Positions 56,279-64,000 are shown, counted from the stretch's first letter. The stretch: 64,000 nt of DNA from Marinomonas shanghaiensis (GCF_003259175.1 NZ_QGOK01000008.1:121091-185090); one strand, 5' to 3'. The notes: generated by a model from the sequence alone, not told the origin. A program made the numbers and translations.

Positions 56279-56469
56279 AAGAATTCCTTGAGCGTGATTT
56301 CAATGAAATCCGCTTTAAACAATTGAATTAATTAAACTTTTAATAATGGAATTGAGAAATCAATTCTCTAACTGAAATCAGCTACACCCTAGTAGTCCTA
56401 GCCCTCAGCACAGATTTAAAAGAGCCATGCAATGCATCGAAAGGTGCGTTGGGGTCTGATAGAAAACCT
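56279..56469. other. Candidate origin of transfer (oriT) region
   Basis: This 191-bp gap sits between the RHH mobilization gene and the excisionase-like gene. It holds two perfect inverted repeats: GATTTC/GAAATC at 56296-56310, and GAATTGA/TCAATTC at 56349-56366 with a GAAA loop. An A/T-rich stretch lies between them. Such hairpins beside a nic site are typical of MobF origins. CAGATTTAAA at 56411-56420 recalls the R388 nic area from memory only. Confidence 0.5.
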
Positions 56470-56715
56470 TTAAAGTTCATCCATTTTTTCCCCCGTGTGA
56501 GTGATTGTCCGGCGATCTAAAAAAGACTCCAGATCACTGATGCGATACATTACTCGACGTCCAATTTTCACGAAGCGTAGTCCGTATCGCCCGTTACAAG
56601 CCCAAGCGCTCAGCGTTTGATGGCGTACACCCAAAAATTCAGCCGCTTCATTCCGACTTAGTAATCGGTCTCTATATTTATTTTCTACTGATTGTTTATT
56701 TCTTTCAGCTACCAT
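56470..56715 (-). CDS. Excisionase/AlpA-like helix-turn-helix protein
   Basis: This protein of about 81 residues has a MerR/HTH_17-type DNA-binding fold: LLSRNEAAEFLGVRHQTLSAWACNGRYGLRFVKIGRRVMYRISDLESFLDRR. Start 56715 is chosen because GGAG lies seven bases before it; an in-frame ATG at 56760 has no such support. In integrative elements such proteins act as recombination directionality factors or regulators of the integrase. A role in excision is inferred from context. Confidence 0.8.
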   Translation of the reverse strand: MVAERNKQSVENKYRDRLLSRNEAAEFLGVRHQTLSAWACNGRYGLRFVKIGRRVMYRISDLESFLDRRTITHTGEKMDEL

Positions 56716-56830
56716 ATTAATCTCCATTGCTGTAATACATAGTGCGATCAAATGCCACACCGTTAGACTAACGATGATGAAAGTAGATAGCTCATTTTCA
56801 TTGTTGACAAAAAGTATAAGAGGCTAAATT

Positions 56831-57901
56831 TTGTCCAATAAATACATTTCAAAAGAAGCAAGAATATCTAAATTACTTGAAAACAAAGTTTCACACTTAG
56901 AGGGCGATGTTAGTGATAGTTTTAAAGAATCCATATGGGTCTTAATTAAGTATTGCGACAGTAAAAAAGGATTTACTCTCTTCAATGATAAAAGATACAA
57001 CACGCTATCTTTTTTCAGTTTATTCAGATTGGAGTTAGAAAAAATATTAAATCGTTCAGTTGATGATATAAGTAAAGAAAAAAATGCCTCAGGTAGCATG
57101 GTATCTTCTATTTTATATAATATAAAAAATGAGATCTTATGGGTGGAATCTAAATGGAGAAAGAAACACGATAAATTGAATAGCTTTATCGATTTCATTC
57201 AAACAACTAACATGTGGATTTCTTCAGATAGAAATTTTTCTGTTAATAGTAGAGTAGGTGAGATAAATAATGAACTATTGGTAATCGCAGATATATTAGT
57301 AGGAATCCAGACTATAACTAGCGAAGTAAATAAAAGTGAAAACAACAATGTTAATATATGCAAATACTGCTTTAGAGTAACCCTTAGTAGCTGGAATCTT
57401 TGTTGTAAAAATCATGCATCAGACACATATAATGAAAAAAGAACCAATACTGCTTATAATAGAGGAAAAAGGAACTTCAATAAGCTTGGAGATGATGACA
57501 AGAAAAGCCTATCTCTCTACAAAGCACTAAGAGAAAGCTTGGGAGACGAGGTCTATTTCTACTCTAATTTTAGTAGCTCAGACTATCTTGAAGGTGGAAC
57601 ACTTTTGATTGACGCTACATTACACAATGCAATATACAACATACAAAAAGATGACTGGTCACAGGAAACTATCAAATTAGTTGAAAAGCACCTCGCTCAA
57701 TTCTCAAATATCTTTGAAAAAATAAAACCATACCTTTCAAAGTCATCAAGTTATTATGAGTTTAGGCAAAGTTGCTTAAGTCAGTCCATTTTAGACCACG
57801 AAGAAGAACCGTCTGAACACCCATACTGGCTTTTCCAAGCTCTTAAAATTGAAAATAGTTTCAGACAACCAAGAAAAAATAGCAAGAAAAGCATTACATA
57901 G
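56831..57901 (+). CDS. Unknown protein with Cys/His cluster, TTG start
   Basis: I do not recognise this 356-residue protein. It starts at TTG 56831, supported by AAGAGG (56818-56823) seven bases upstream and by the absence of any nearby ATG. The N-terminal half is helical and polar. The centre has a possible zinc site: CKYC, then about eleven residues, then CCKNH. It is followed by a basic segment (YNEKRTNTAYNRGKRNF). The C-terminal half is again helical and acidic. The gene is AT-rich, lies alone on the plus strand at the right end of the element and is divergent from the excisionase-like gene. It could be a regulator, a DNA-binding factor or additional cargo. Confidence 0.75.
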   Translation: MSNKYISKEARISKLLENKVSHLEGDVSDSFKESIWVLIKYCDSKKGFTLFNDKRYNTLSFFSLFRLELEKILNRSVDDISKEKNASGSMVSSILYNIKNEILWVESKWRKKHDKLNSFIDFIQTTNMWISSDRNFSVNSRVGEINNELLVIADILVGIQTITSEVNKSENNNVNICKYCFRVTLSSWNLCCKNHASDTYNEKRTNTAYNRGKRNFNKLGDDDKKSLSLYKALRESLGDEVYFYSNFSSSDYLEGGTLLIDATLHNAIYNIQKDDWSQETIKLVEKHLAQFSNIFEKIKPYLSKSSSYYEFRQSCLSQSILDHEEEPSEHPYWLFQALKIENSFRQPRKNSKKSIT

Positions 57902-57943
57902 TAGACTCAGCTAAGCGCTGTTTCTAACTTGTATTTTTCATAT

Positions 57944-57961
57944 GTAGCACCTATGTAGCAC
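57944..57961 (+). repeat. Tandem GTAGCAC repeats near the right end
   Basis: GTAGCAC occurs at 57944-57950 and 57955-57961, with the same 11-bp period and orientation as the pair at 46981. It lies 48 bp inside the right att repeat. It is a candidate recombinase arm site. Confidence 0.6.
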
Positions 57962-57972
57962 GAGAAATAAAA

Positions 57973-58013
57973 AAGCCCCTAGAAGTTAGCGTTAACTAAC
58001 CCTCTAGAGGCTT
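57973..58013. terminator. Terminator downstream of the intact tRNA gene
   Basis: AAGCCCCTAGA (57973-57983) pairs with TCTAGAGGCTT (58003-58013) with one mismatch. A nested GTTAG/CTAAC stem lies within, and a T-run follows on the minus strand. The mobile element supplies this replacement for the terminator left at the far end. Confidence 0.75.
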
Positions 58014-58067
58014 ATTTTATATGGTGGGCCTGCCCAGACTTGAACTGGGGACCTGCCGATTATGAGT
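58009..58067 (-). repeat. Right attachment repeat (inside intact tRNA gene)
   Basis: These 59 bases are identical to 46793-46851. They start in the anticodon loop and run through the tRNA 3' end into downstream sequence, so integration used the anticodon-loop type of tRNA target. Confidence 0.93.
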
Positions 58068-58098
58068 CGGATGCTCTAACCAACTGAGCTACAGGCCC
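58022..58098 (-). tRNA. tRNA with CAU anticodon (tRNA-Ile2 or elongator tRNA-Met)
   Basis: This 77-base gene folds fully: acceptor GGGCCTG/CAGGCCC, D-stem GCTC/GAGC, anticodon loop CTCATAA, T-stem CCCAG/CTGGG with loop TTCAAGT, and encoded CCA. The CAU anticodon is shared by Met and lysidine-modified Ile2. C4-G69, C5-G68 and a weak 27-43 pair favour Ile2, but this is not certain. The 3' half is part of the element's att repeat, so the gene stays intact after integration. Confidence 0.93.
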
Positions 58099-58261
58099 TA
58101 AAAGCGTTGCAGATTATAGCGGCATGCTTGCCGCTTGCCAAGAAGTCGATGCCATTTATATGTAATAATTTTTCGAAAGTGGTTGATTATTGGCATATTT
58201 TTTAACCAACTAGATAATCAAGGCAAGTCGCTTAGCGCTATCTTCTATCAATGTAGAAGGC

Positions 58262-58591
58262 TCAGTCCACAATAAAAAGAGTCGCGCCTTCTGTTGTGGA
58301 AGAACGATGGGGTTCGGCATCGTCGGCCACTTGATAACTCATGCCAGCGGACAGAACAAAGGTACGACCGTCTTTTAAGACCGTTTTCAGCTCGCCACTC
58401 ATGCAAAAAAGAATGTGACCTTTAGTACACCAGTGGTCGGCTAAATAACCAGCCGAATAAGTGACGATCCGTACACGAATATCGCCAAATTGCTTTGTCT
58501 GCCAGTAAGCAAAGCCACTTTCACCTTTGTGGGTGGTTTTCTCCACGCCTTGCCAATCAGTTACGCCAAAGGGTAAATCGGTAATCTTCAT
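58262..58591 (-). CDS. Small cupin protein, DHCW-motif family
   Basis: This 109-residue single-domain cupin has YLADHWCTKGHILFCMSGEL in the first cupin motif and SYQVADDAEPHRS in the second, supplying histidines for a metal site. It corresponds to the 'DHCW motif cupin fold' family, whose function is unknown. It is alone between the tRNA gene and the GntR gene. No pathway link can be made. Confidence 0.82.
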   Translation of the reverse strand: MKITDLPFGVTDWQGVEKTTHKGESGFAYWQTKQFGDIRVRIVTYSAGYLADHWCTKGHILFCMSGELKTVLKDGRTFVLSAGMSYQVADDAEPHRSSTTEGATLFIVD

Positions 58592-58703
58592 AATAACGCC
58601 TTAAATTCCTTCTATTCACAATACAATACCGCTCATTTGCACGGTATAACATAACCAGTAGTAAGCGTTAGCAACAGTGTAAGGTCAAGTACTATCTAAC
58701 GGT

Positions 58704-59441
58704 TTAAGCAATCTCTATTTGATAACAAAATGTTTCAGCAGCACCATGGGAAATACGGTATTCCAAGGGCGTTTTATCGTAACCGTAGGCCACTCGTTCA
58801 ATCACCGCAACGGGGCTGTTTTCCACTATTTTCAGTGCGTCTGCAATGCGCGTATTGGCTGTCTTAATGGTTAAGGTTTCTTTCGCTGACGCGATAAGCT
58901 GACCGCATTCTTGCTCATAAAACGGATAAAGCAAATTACCAAACTCGGACAATTCGAGATCAATCAGACGGCTAAATAACGACGCAGGCAACCAAATCTC
59001 TTCCGTTAGCACCACGCGCTCTTCCAAAAAACGCAGACGTTCAAGGCAAATAGCGCGGTCTGACGTTCTAATATTCAATGCATCAGCGACTTGCTTTGGC
59101 GCTGGTTTCATCGTTTTTGATAACAGTTGGCTTTTCGGCATGACAAAACGGCCATCCGACGACATTTGACGAAAAAAACGAAACAACGAAGCGTTGAAAT
59201 CTGGTCGACGCACAAACGTGCCACGACCTTGGCTTCTATAAAGCAAACCATCGTTCACTAGCGTGTCCACCGCCTTACGGATCGTACCAATGGCCACGCC
59301 ATAACTTTTGGTTAATTCACTTTCTGTCGGAATGGGCCGCTCCGGCAACCAAGTCCCTGCGCTGATGTTCTCTAGCAACTCATCACGTACCTGTTGATAC
59401 AGCGGCAAACGTTTATCCCGCTCATGCTTGAAAAAAGTCAT
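58704..59441 (-). CDS. GntR/HutC-family transcriptional regulator (UTRA domain)
   Basis: This protein of about 245 residues has an N-terminal GntR winged helix (about 5-70: LPLYQQVRDELLENI, PTESELTKSYGVAIGTIRKAVDTL) and a C-terminal UTRA effector domain. It is divergent from an amidohydrolase and transporter pair and probably controls them in response to the transported compound. ATG 59441 is chosen because AAGAG lies about eight bases upstream. In-frame starts at 59474 and 59447 have poorer spacing. A palindrome over the divergent promoter is a likely operator. Confidence 0.87.
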   Translation of the reverse strand: MTFFKHERDKRLPLYQQVRDELLENISAGTWLPERPIPTESELTKSYGVAIGTIRKAVDTLVNDGLLYRSQGRGTFVRRPDFNASLFRFFRQMSSDGRFVMPKSQLLSKTMKPAPKQVADALNIRTSDRAICLERLRFLEERVVLTEEIWLPASLFSRLIDLELSEFGNLLYPFYEQECGQLIASAKETLTIKTANTRIADALKIVENSPVAVIERVAYGYDKTPLEYRISHGAAETFCYQIEIA

Positions 59442-59542
59442 CGTCATCTCTTGTGTATAGGCTTTTGTTAACAAGCTCTTGTGGATGAGCTCTTATTAGT
59501 CGGCTCCATTCTAATGCTCAGGTTACAGAACGTCCACGATTG

Positions 59543-59583
59543 TTGACTTATTAATCATATAGACATATATTCATATATATGAA
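59543..59583 (+). promoter_or_regulatory. Promoter with overlapping palindromic operator for the amidohydrolase operon
   Basis: TTGACT (59543-59548), a 17-base gap and TATATT (59566-59571) form a sigma-70-type promoter. Overlapping its -10 and start is the perfect palindrome TTCATATATATGAA (59570-59583). CATATA also recurs with an 8-bp period at 59556, 59564 and 59572. GntR binding here is inference. Confidence 0.55.
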
Positions 59584-59625
59584 TTACAAAAAATTACACT
59601 AATCTCTCACTTTGAATAATAAAAA

Positions 59626-60471
59626 ATGACAAAACACGATTCTCAAAAAGACACTTCTTCGCCAATCGTCATCACTGGCATCGATACCCATGCGCACATA
59701 TTTCGCACTGATCTTCCTATGGCCGAGCAGCGTCGATATGCGCCAGAATACAATGCGCAAGCCACAGAGTTTTTAGCTCAGTTAGCCGATCACAATATCT
59801 CCCATGGCGTGTTAGTTCAGCCTAGCTTTTTGGGCACTGACAATGGCTTTATGCTGACGGCGTTACGCGAACACCCCCAACGACTAAAAGGCATTGCCGT
59901 TGTCGATCCCAGCATTAGTGATGCCGAGTTGGACGAATTGGGCAAAGCGGGTGTGGTAGGTATCCGTCTTAATCTCATTAAAAAAACGCTGGAAGATTAC
60001 ACGGCACCGCTGTGGCAGAGCTTTTTCAGTAAATTGGCACAGCGCAACTGGGTAGTAGAAATTCAGCGAGAAATCGACGATTTAGCCAGTTTTCTACCGG
60101 CTATTTTAAAGTCCGGTGTTGAGATCATTATCGATCATTTTGGTCGCACCTTACATGGCATTCAAACATCCAACCCAGCTCATCGGGATTTTCTAGATTT
60201 ACTGAGCAGTGGCGCACCAATTTGGACGAAGATCTCCGCCGCTTACCGCTGCGACGCCAATCTTGAGCAAGCACAGACCATGCTAGCCACTTTGCGCTCA
60301 GCTTATGGACACTCAGACTTTTTATTGTGGGGCAGTGATTGGCCAAATACACAATTTGAAGCACAAACCGACTACCCAAATCAGTACCGTTTTATGGAAG
60401 CATTACTGCCCAACATGGATGAGCGCAACAAAATTCTCATCACAAACCCAAGCAAACTGTTTGCGTTTTAA
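59626..60471 (+). CDS. Amidohydrolase-family metal hydrolase (PDC-lactonase-like)
   Basis: This 281-residue TIM-barrel hydrolase has GIDTHAHIF with D20, H22 and H24, FVQPSF-like strand SHGVLVQPSFLGTDNGF, GVVGIRLNLIKK, IIDHFGR with H171, and LLWGSDWPN with D238. These match the amidohydrolase 2 group that includes 2-pyrone-4,6-dicarboxylate lactonase, as I recall that enzyme. The next gene is a dicarboxylate-type carrier, and a GntR regulator is divergent. This suggests uptake and hydrolysis of a lactone or dicarboxylic acid. The exact substrate is not shown. Confidence 0.82.
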   Translation: MTKHDSQKDTSSPIVITGIDTHAHIFRTDLPMAEQRRYAPEYNAQATEFLAQLADHNISHGVLVQPSFLGTDNGFMLTALREHPQRLKGIAVVDPSISDAELDELGKAGVVGIRLNLIKKTLEDYTAPLWQSFFSKLAQRNWVVEIQREIDDLASFLPAILKSGVEIIIDHFGRTLHGIQTSNPAHRDFLDLLSSGAPIWTKISAAYRCDANLEQAQTMLATLRSAYGHSDFLLWGSDWPNTQFEAQTDYPNQYRFMEALLPNMDERNKILITNPSKLFAF

Positions 60472-60507
60472 CAATCCAATAAAAAAAACGAAAAGGAAAT
60501 AATCACC

Positions 60508-61806
60508 ATGAGTCTACTCGTTGTTGGAGCCATTCTCCTCTCCATCATTCTCGGCTATAAGACCCGCATTAATATCGGGCTTTTTGCCATCGCCTTTGCC
60601 TACTTGATTGGCAGTTTTGCGCTTGGACTGAGCCCAAACGACATCATTAAGATGTGGCCGCTGAAGATTTTCTTTATTATCTTCTCTGTGTCTTTGTTTT
60701 ATAGCTTCGCCATCATCAATGGCACCTTGGAAAAATTGGCCGAGCATCTTATGTATCGTTGCCGACACTTTCCCCATTTATTGCCTTACGCCATTTTCAT
60801 TACCACAACGATTATTTCGGCCTTAGGCGCAGGTTACTACACGGTATTAGCTTTTATGGCGCCCATTACCTTGTTGCTCTGCCAACGTACTGGCATGAGC
60901 ATGGTGATTGGCTCTATGTCAGTCGGGTATGGTGCACTCACTGGCGCGAACTTCATGTCTAGCCAAAGCGGTATTATTTTCCGTGGCATCATGACCAACG
61001 CCGGGGTGTCGGAAAACCAAGCCTTTATCAATTCTATCGGCATTTTTCTAAGCACCGCGATTATTCCTTTTATCGTAATTACCGCGCTGATTTTTTTCAC
61101 AAAACACCGTAGCACTATCGCTAAAGGTGGCTTTCAAATAGAGGCGCCCACGCCCTTTAACAAAGAACAACGTCAAACATTGACACTCACGCTTGTGATG
61201 ATGGGATTGGTCTTGCTTGCTCCCATTTCACATCTCTTACTTCCTGACAATCAGACGATCACCTTCATTAATTCAAAAATGGACATTGGTTTGATCGCCA
61301 GTGTGTTCTCTGTCATCGCGTTGTTATTAAAATTAGGCGACGAACGCAAAGCCATTGCCTCTGTGCCTTGGTCAACGCTTATTATGATTTGTGGTGTGGG
61401 TATGTTGATCTCAGTTGCGATCAAAGCAGGCACCATTGACGATCTCGCCTCGTGGATCGGTACTTCTATCCCAGCGGTATTTGTACCTGTTGTGTTTGGG
61501 ATTGTCGCGGCGTTTATGTCGTTGTTTGCCAGCACCTTAGGTGTGGTCACCCCTGCGCTTTTCCCAATCGTACCGTCCATAGCACAAAGTTTATCGCTAG
61601 ACCCTATGATGCTCTTCATCTGTATCGTTGTGGGTGCACAGGCCACGGCTATTTCGCCTTTCTCCTCTGGTGGCAGTTTGATGCTGGGAGCCTGTCCAAC
61701 TGAAGAAAGCCGCAACAAACTCTTTCCTCAGTTACTGTTTCGTGCCGCACCCTTGGGCTTTGCGGCCGCCTTATTATTCAACTTGCTAATCACTTTTGTG
61801 CTTTAG
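60508..61806 (+). CDS. SLC13/MatC-like dicarboxylate-type transporter
   Basis: This 432-residue inner-membrane protein has about twelve hydrophobic segments. N-terminal features (LGYKTRINIGLFAIAFAYLIG, LFYSFAIINGTLEKLAEHL) resemble the MatC_N malonate/dicarboxylate carrier group. The C-terminal half (FASTLGVVTPALFPIVP, AISPFSSGGSLMLG) resembles ArsB/SLC13 ion transporters. AAAGGAAA precedes the ATG. It is co-transcribed with the amidohydrolase 36 bp upstream and probably imports its substrate or a related acid. Confidence 0.82.
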   Translation: MSLLVVGAILLSIILGYKTRINIGLFAIAFAYLIGSFALGLSPNDIIKMWPLKIFFIIFSVSLFYSFAIINGTLEKLAEHLMYRCRHFPHLLPYAIFITTTIISALGAGYYTVLAFMAPITLLLCQRTGMSMVIGSMSVGYGALTGANFMSSQSGIIFRGIMTNAGVSENQAFINSIGIFLSTAIIPFIVITALIFFTKHRSTIAKGGFQIEAPTPFNKEQRQTLTLTLVMMGLVLLAPISHLLLPDNQTITFINSKMDIGLIASVFSVIALLLKLGDERKAIASVPWSTLIMICGVGMLISVAIKAGTIDDLASWIGTSIPAVFVPVVFGIVAAFMSLFASTLGVVTPALFPIVPSIAQSLSLDPMMLFICIVVGAQATAISPFSSGGSLMLGACPTEESRNKLFPQLLFRAAPLGFAAALLFNLLITFVL

Positions 61807-61875
61807 CGCACCTTAAACCTCTTTGGGCGTTGGCATCGCTAAGGTGCCGCGCCTTTTTTTATTGGAGATACCGGC

Positions 61876-63771
61876 ATGACTCTTTCTTTGCGCACTCGTC
61901 TATTGAGTGTCAGCATTCTCGCGGTCGTCATTACAACGGCTTACCTTATTACCGAAACCACCTTATCTCTCACCCAGCAAATGCGCGACTCTTTATTGAA
62001 AGACGTACGCCACTTTGCAGGGGCTTATGGCGATAATACCAGTGAGTGGTTAAACAGCCGTAAAGTGATTGCCGCCTCTCTTGCCAACACCTTAGAGCGT
62101 GCACCGGATCAATCGCCCTATATCGCGATCAAACAAGCGTTTGACAGTGGCCAGTTTGCACTGACCTATTACGGCAACAACGACGGTAAAATGTATCGCC
62201 AAGATCCTGCTTTGGATGCCAAACGACCGGATTATGACCCTCGCGCACAAAACTGGTACCAAGATGCCATGAGCAAGGACAAAGCCAGCATACTGGGACC
62301 AAATCTCAGTTCTACCACAAAAGATCTGGTTATTATTCTGACTCACCCAGTTAATCGAAATGGACAAAAATTTGGTATGGTCGGTGCCAATCTCAGCCTA
62401 GATCAACTGTCTAAACAAGTGGGCGAACTCAACGTCCCAGGGTCGGGGTTTGCCATGATGGTGGCGTCCAACAACGACATAATTGCCCACCCAGACAGAG
62501 AGATGGTGATGCAGAAAGCCGAATCTATCGCTTCTATTTTTGCGCCTAGGCTCCTGTCTAACTTGGTCAAAGAAGACAAGTTGGTGGAAGAAACCCTAAA
62601 CGGAAAAGAGATATTTGCCTATGGACAAGCCATTCCAGGCACAGATTGGTCGCTGATCTTTACGATGGACAAAAGCGAACTCATGGCTCCTGTCTATAAG
62701 GTCTTGGTTCGCCAAATGGTCACCGCTTTGCTTCTATTAATGGGTTTTATCGCTTTCCTATACTGGTTGTTCAAAGTTCTGTTCAGTGACTTAAACCGTG
62801 TCTCTAACGCCCTGCAAGATATCTCCAAAGGCAAAGGTGATTTACGTGCTCGCATAGAAGTGAAACGTGATGATGAAATCGGGGTATTAGCACAAGGTTT
62901 TAACGATTTTGTTGGCCACATGCACGGCGTGGTTGAACGTTTAAAAATCCTCTCCAAAGACGTCGCAGACGAAGCGCACAATGTCTCGAACTCCTCAACC
63001 CAAAGCGCCCAGCGTGTTGCCACCCAGCAACAAGAGATCGACATGGTGGCCTCTGCGGTGACCGAAATGGCCGCCGCCACCCACGAAATCGCTGGCAATG
63101 CAGAGCAAACCGCCAAAGCCGCCAGTCATTCGGTTGAATTGGGTCATAAAGGCAGTGCACAAGTGCAGAAAAGCCGTCACTCGACGTATGAACTTGCCAA
63201 CGAAGTGAGCCTGGCTACCGAGCAAATCTCAGCATTGGATCACCACGCCCAGCAAATCAGCGGTATTTTATCGACCATTACAGGCATCGCAGAACAAACC
63301 AATTTATTAGCATTAAACGCCGCCATTGAAGCCGCACGCGCAGGCGAACATGGCCGAGGCTTTGCAGTCGTAGCGGACGAAGTACGCACCTTGTCCCAGC
63401 GCACTCATGCTTCCACAGAAGAAATTCAAAAAATGATTGAGCTGTTGCAAGAACAAACGTCGAAAGCCGTTACCTCGATGCAAAACAGCAGTACGAAAGC
63501 TCAAACCAGCGTCGCCGATGCCGATGCCGCCACACAAAGCTTAGAAGAAATAGCCAAAGCGATTATTAGCATTTCAGACATGGCCACACAAATTGCCACC
63601 GCAGCCGAAGAACAAACCGCCGTTACCCATGAGATAAGCCAAAACAGCGAAACCATTCGCCAAGTCGCCGCAGACTTAGCCGCTGAAAGTAAAACGGGTG
63701 TGGAACAATCCAAACGACTCAGCCAACTGGCCAAACAAGTCGACACCGAAGTGGGCCAGTTCCAGATCTAA
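61876..63771 (+). CDS. Methyl-accepting chemotaxis protein (Cache sensor)
   Basis: This 631-residue receptor has a membrane segment at about 7-27 and a double-Cache periplasmic sensor at about 30-275 (with [12 protein letters not shown] and [12 protein letters not shown]). A second membrane segment is at about 280-303, then HAMP (about 303-358) and a long signalling coiled coil. The hairpin tip is [18 protein letters not shown] followed by [18 protein letters not shown]. It reports ligand to the CheA/CheW array. Its position right behind the amidohydrolase/transporter genes suggests the attractant may be their substrate; that is inference. Confidence 0.93.
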   Translation: MTLSLRTRLLSVSILAVVITTAYLITETTLSLTQQMRDSLLKDVRHFAGAYGDNTSEWLNSRKVIAASLANTLERAPDQSPYIAIKQAFDSGQFALTYYGNNDGKMYRQDPALDAKRPDYDPRAQNWYQDAMSKDKASILGPNLSSTTKDLVIILTHPVNRNGQKFGMVGANLSLDQLSKQVGELNVPGSGFAMMVASNNDIIAHPDREMVMQKAESIASIFAPRLLSNLVKEDKLVEETLNGKEIFAYGQAIPGTDWSLIFTMDKSELMAPVYKVLVRQMVTALLLLMGFIAFLYWLFKVLFSDLNRVSNALQDISKGKGDLRARIEVKRDDEIGVLAQGFNDFVGHMHGVVERLKILSKDVADEAHNVSNSSTQSAQRVATQQQEIDMVASAVTEMAAATHEIAGNAEQTAKAASHSVELGHKGSAQVQKSRHSTYELANEVSLATEQISALDHHAQQISGILSTITGIAEQTNLLALNAAIEAARAGEHGRGFAVVADEVRTLSQRTHASTEEIQKMIELLQEQTSKAVTSMQNSSTKAQTSVADADAATQSLEEIAKAIISISDMATQIATAAEEQTAVTHEISQNSETIRQVAADLAAESKTGVEQSKRLSQLAKQVDTEVGQFQI

Positions 63772-63796
63772 GCAGCGTTTCTTTAAGGGGTAACTC

Positions 63797-63822
63797 GTCG
63801 GTCGACCTTTAGGCCGTCAAAA
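63797..63822 (+). repeat. REP-like element, copy 1 of right-end cluster
   Basis: GTCGGTCG, then CCTTTAGG, then CCGTCAAAA. It closely resembles 63888-63913 and, less closely, 46672-46696. The 63772-64000 tail has no gene start that I can support. Confidence 0.6.
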
Positions 63823-63847
63823 ACCTGATAACACCAAACCAAAACCC

Positions 63848-63871
63848 TTGACGCACTAAAGCACGGCCTAC
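63848..63871 (-). repeat. REP-like element, inverted copy
   Basis: Read on the minus strand it starts GTAGGCCG, has the CTTTAG core and ends CGTCAA. It faces the next copy across 16 bp, as in paired REP (BIME-type) arrangements, and the pair could form a long hairpin. Confidence 0.55.
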
Positions 63872-63887
63872 AAAAAATGAATCACCT

Positions 63888-63913
63888 GTAGGTCGGCCTT
63901 TAGGCCGTCAAAA
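63888..63913 (+). repeat. REP-like element, copy 3 of right-end cluster
   Basis: GTAGGTCGG, then CCTTTAGG, then CCGTCAAAA. The best-formed copy, with GGCC.TTTA.GGCC symmetry. Confidence 0.6.
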
Positions 63914-64000
63914 CCCTATATAATTTAGGCATTAACTTCTCGATTGAATGCTTTACTTTAAATCATCAACATTGGTCAATACCCACGCACTGTTGTGCTG

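Larger units (their letters stand above)
46793..58067. mobile_element. Integrative mobilizable element in a CAU-anticodon tRNA gene
   Basis: The element of about 11.3 kb is bounded by identical 59-bp repeats. It encodes a tyrosine integrase at one end, an excisionase-like HTH protein, a MobF relaxase, a coupling protein, an RHH protein, a retron-like cargo and an unknown protein. Base composition is visibly more AT-rich in the cargo (48.2-51.7 kb and 56.8-57.9 kb) than in the flanks. No mating-pair (VirB-type) genes are present, so transfer would need a helper. Confidence 0.9.

Noticed and set aside
61830..61856. Sigma-54-like TTGGCATCGC...GC before the chemoreceptor
   Set aside because: Spacing between GG and GC is twelve bases, not ten; the segment more likely forms a small hairpin ahead of the T-run.
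1..64000. CRISPR array
   Set aside because: No regularly spaced repeat-spacer series was seen; the short repeats found are att, GTAGCAC and REP-like copies.

Overview
The window looks like chromosome of a marine gammaproteobacterium of Marinomonas / Oceanospirillales type. This is inferred from gene families, AT-leaning base composition and gene order; no rRNA or marker gene is present to prove it. Most of the window is housekeeping and regulatory chromosome. It is interrupted by one AT-rich integrated element of about 11.3 kb.

Region 1-12.5 kb is signalling-rich. It starts with a minus-strand set: a GAF/multi-PAS histidine kinase cut by the window edge, a CheY-like receiver, and a Cache-HAMP-PAS hybrid kinase. 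Next comes a plus-strand pair in which an RsbQ-type alpha/beta hydrolase overlaps a PAS histidine kinase. A 4'-phosphopantetheinyl transferase follows, then a DctB/NtrC-type two-component pair. From 12.7 to 16.3 kb lies a phosphonate/phosphite-type ABC importer (binding protein, ATPase, two permeases). A good sigma-54 promoter sits in front of it, directly downstream of the sigma-54 activator gene.

Region 16.3-27.7 kb holds an RND efflux pump with a divergent TetR regulator, an EamA exporter, an NhaC antiporter, PQQ-dependent membrane glucose dehydrogenase and a salicylate-hydroxylase-like flavoprotein. Region 28-37.2 kb is a five-gene operon of uncharacterised peptide-modifying enzymes: circularly permuted ATP-grasp, alpha-E, transglutaminase plus DUF2126 putative amidoligase, an ATP-grasp/alpha-E fusion, and a transglutaminase. 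It also has a sigma-54-like promoter upstream. A RhlE-type helicase, TcyP cystine transporter, an HD-GYP protein with a large insertion, and the modABC operon with convergent modE follow. A ModE operator lies in front of modA.

Region 46.8-58.1 kb is an integrative mobilizable element in a CAU-anticodon tRNA gene, bounded by 59-bp direct repeats. Its genes are a tyrosine integrase, a retron-like reverse transcriptase, an OLD-like ATPase/TOPRIM protein, a MobF relaxase, a coupling protein, a small RHH protein, an excisionase-like HTH protein and an unknown Cys/His protein. No type IV secretion genes are present. Between the ATPase and the reverse transcriptase there is a 150-nt segment bounded by a 17-nt inverted repeat and containing several hairpins. 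This matches the a1/a2-bounded msr-msd RNA of a retron, so the cargo is best read as a retron anti-phage system with an OLD-type effector.

Region 58.2-64 kb is chromosome again: a cupin, a GntR regulator divergent from an amidohydrolase plus dicarboxylate-type transporter, a chemotaxis receptor, and a cluster of REP-like palindromes at the right edge.
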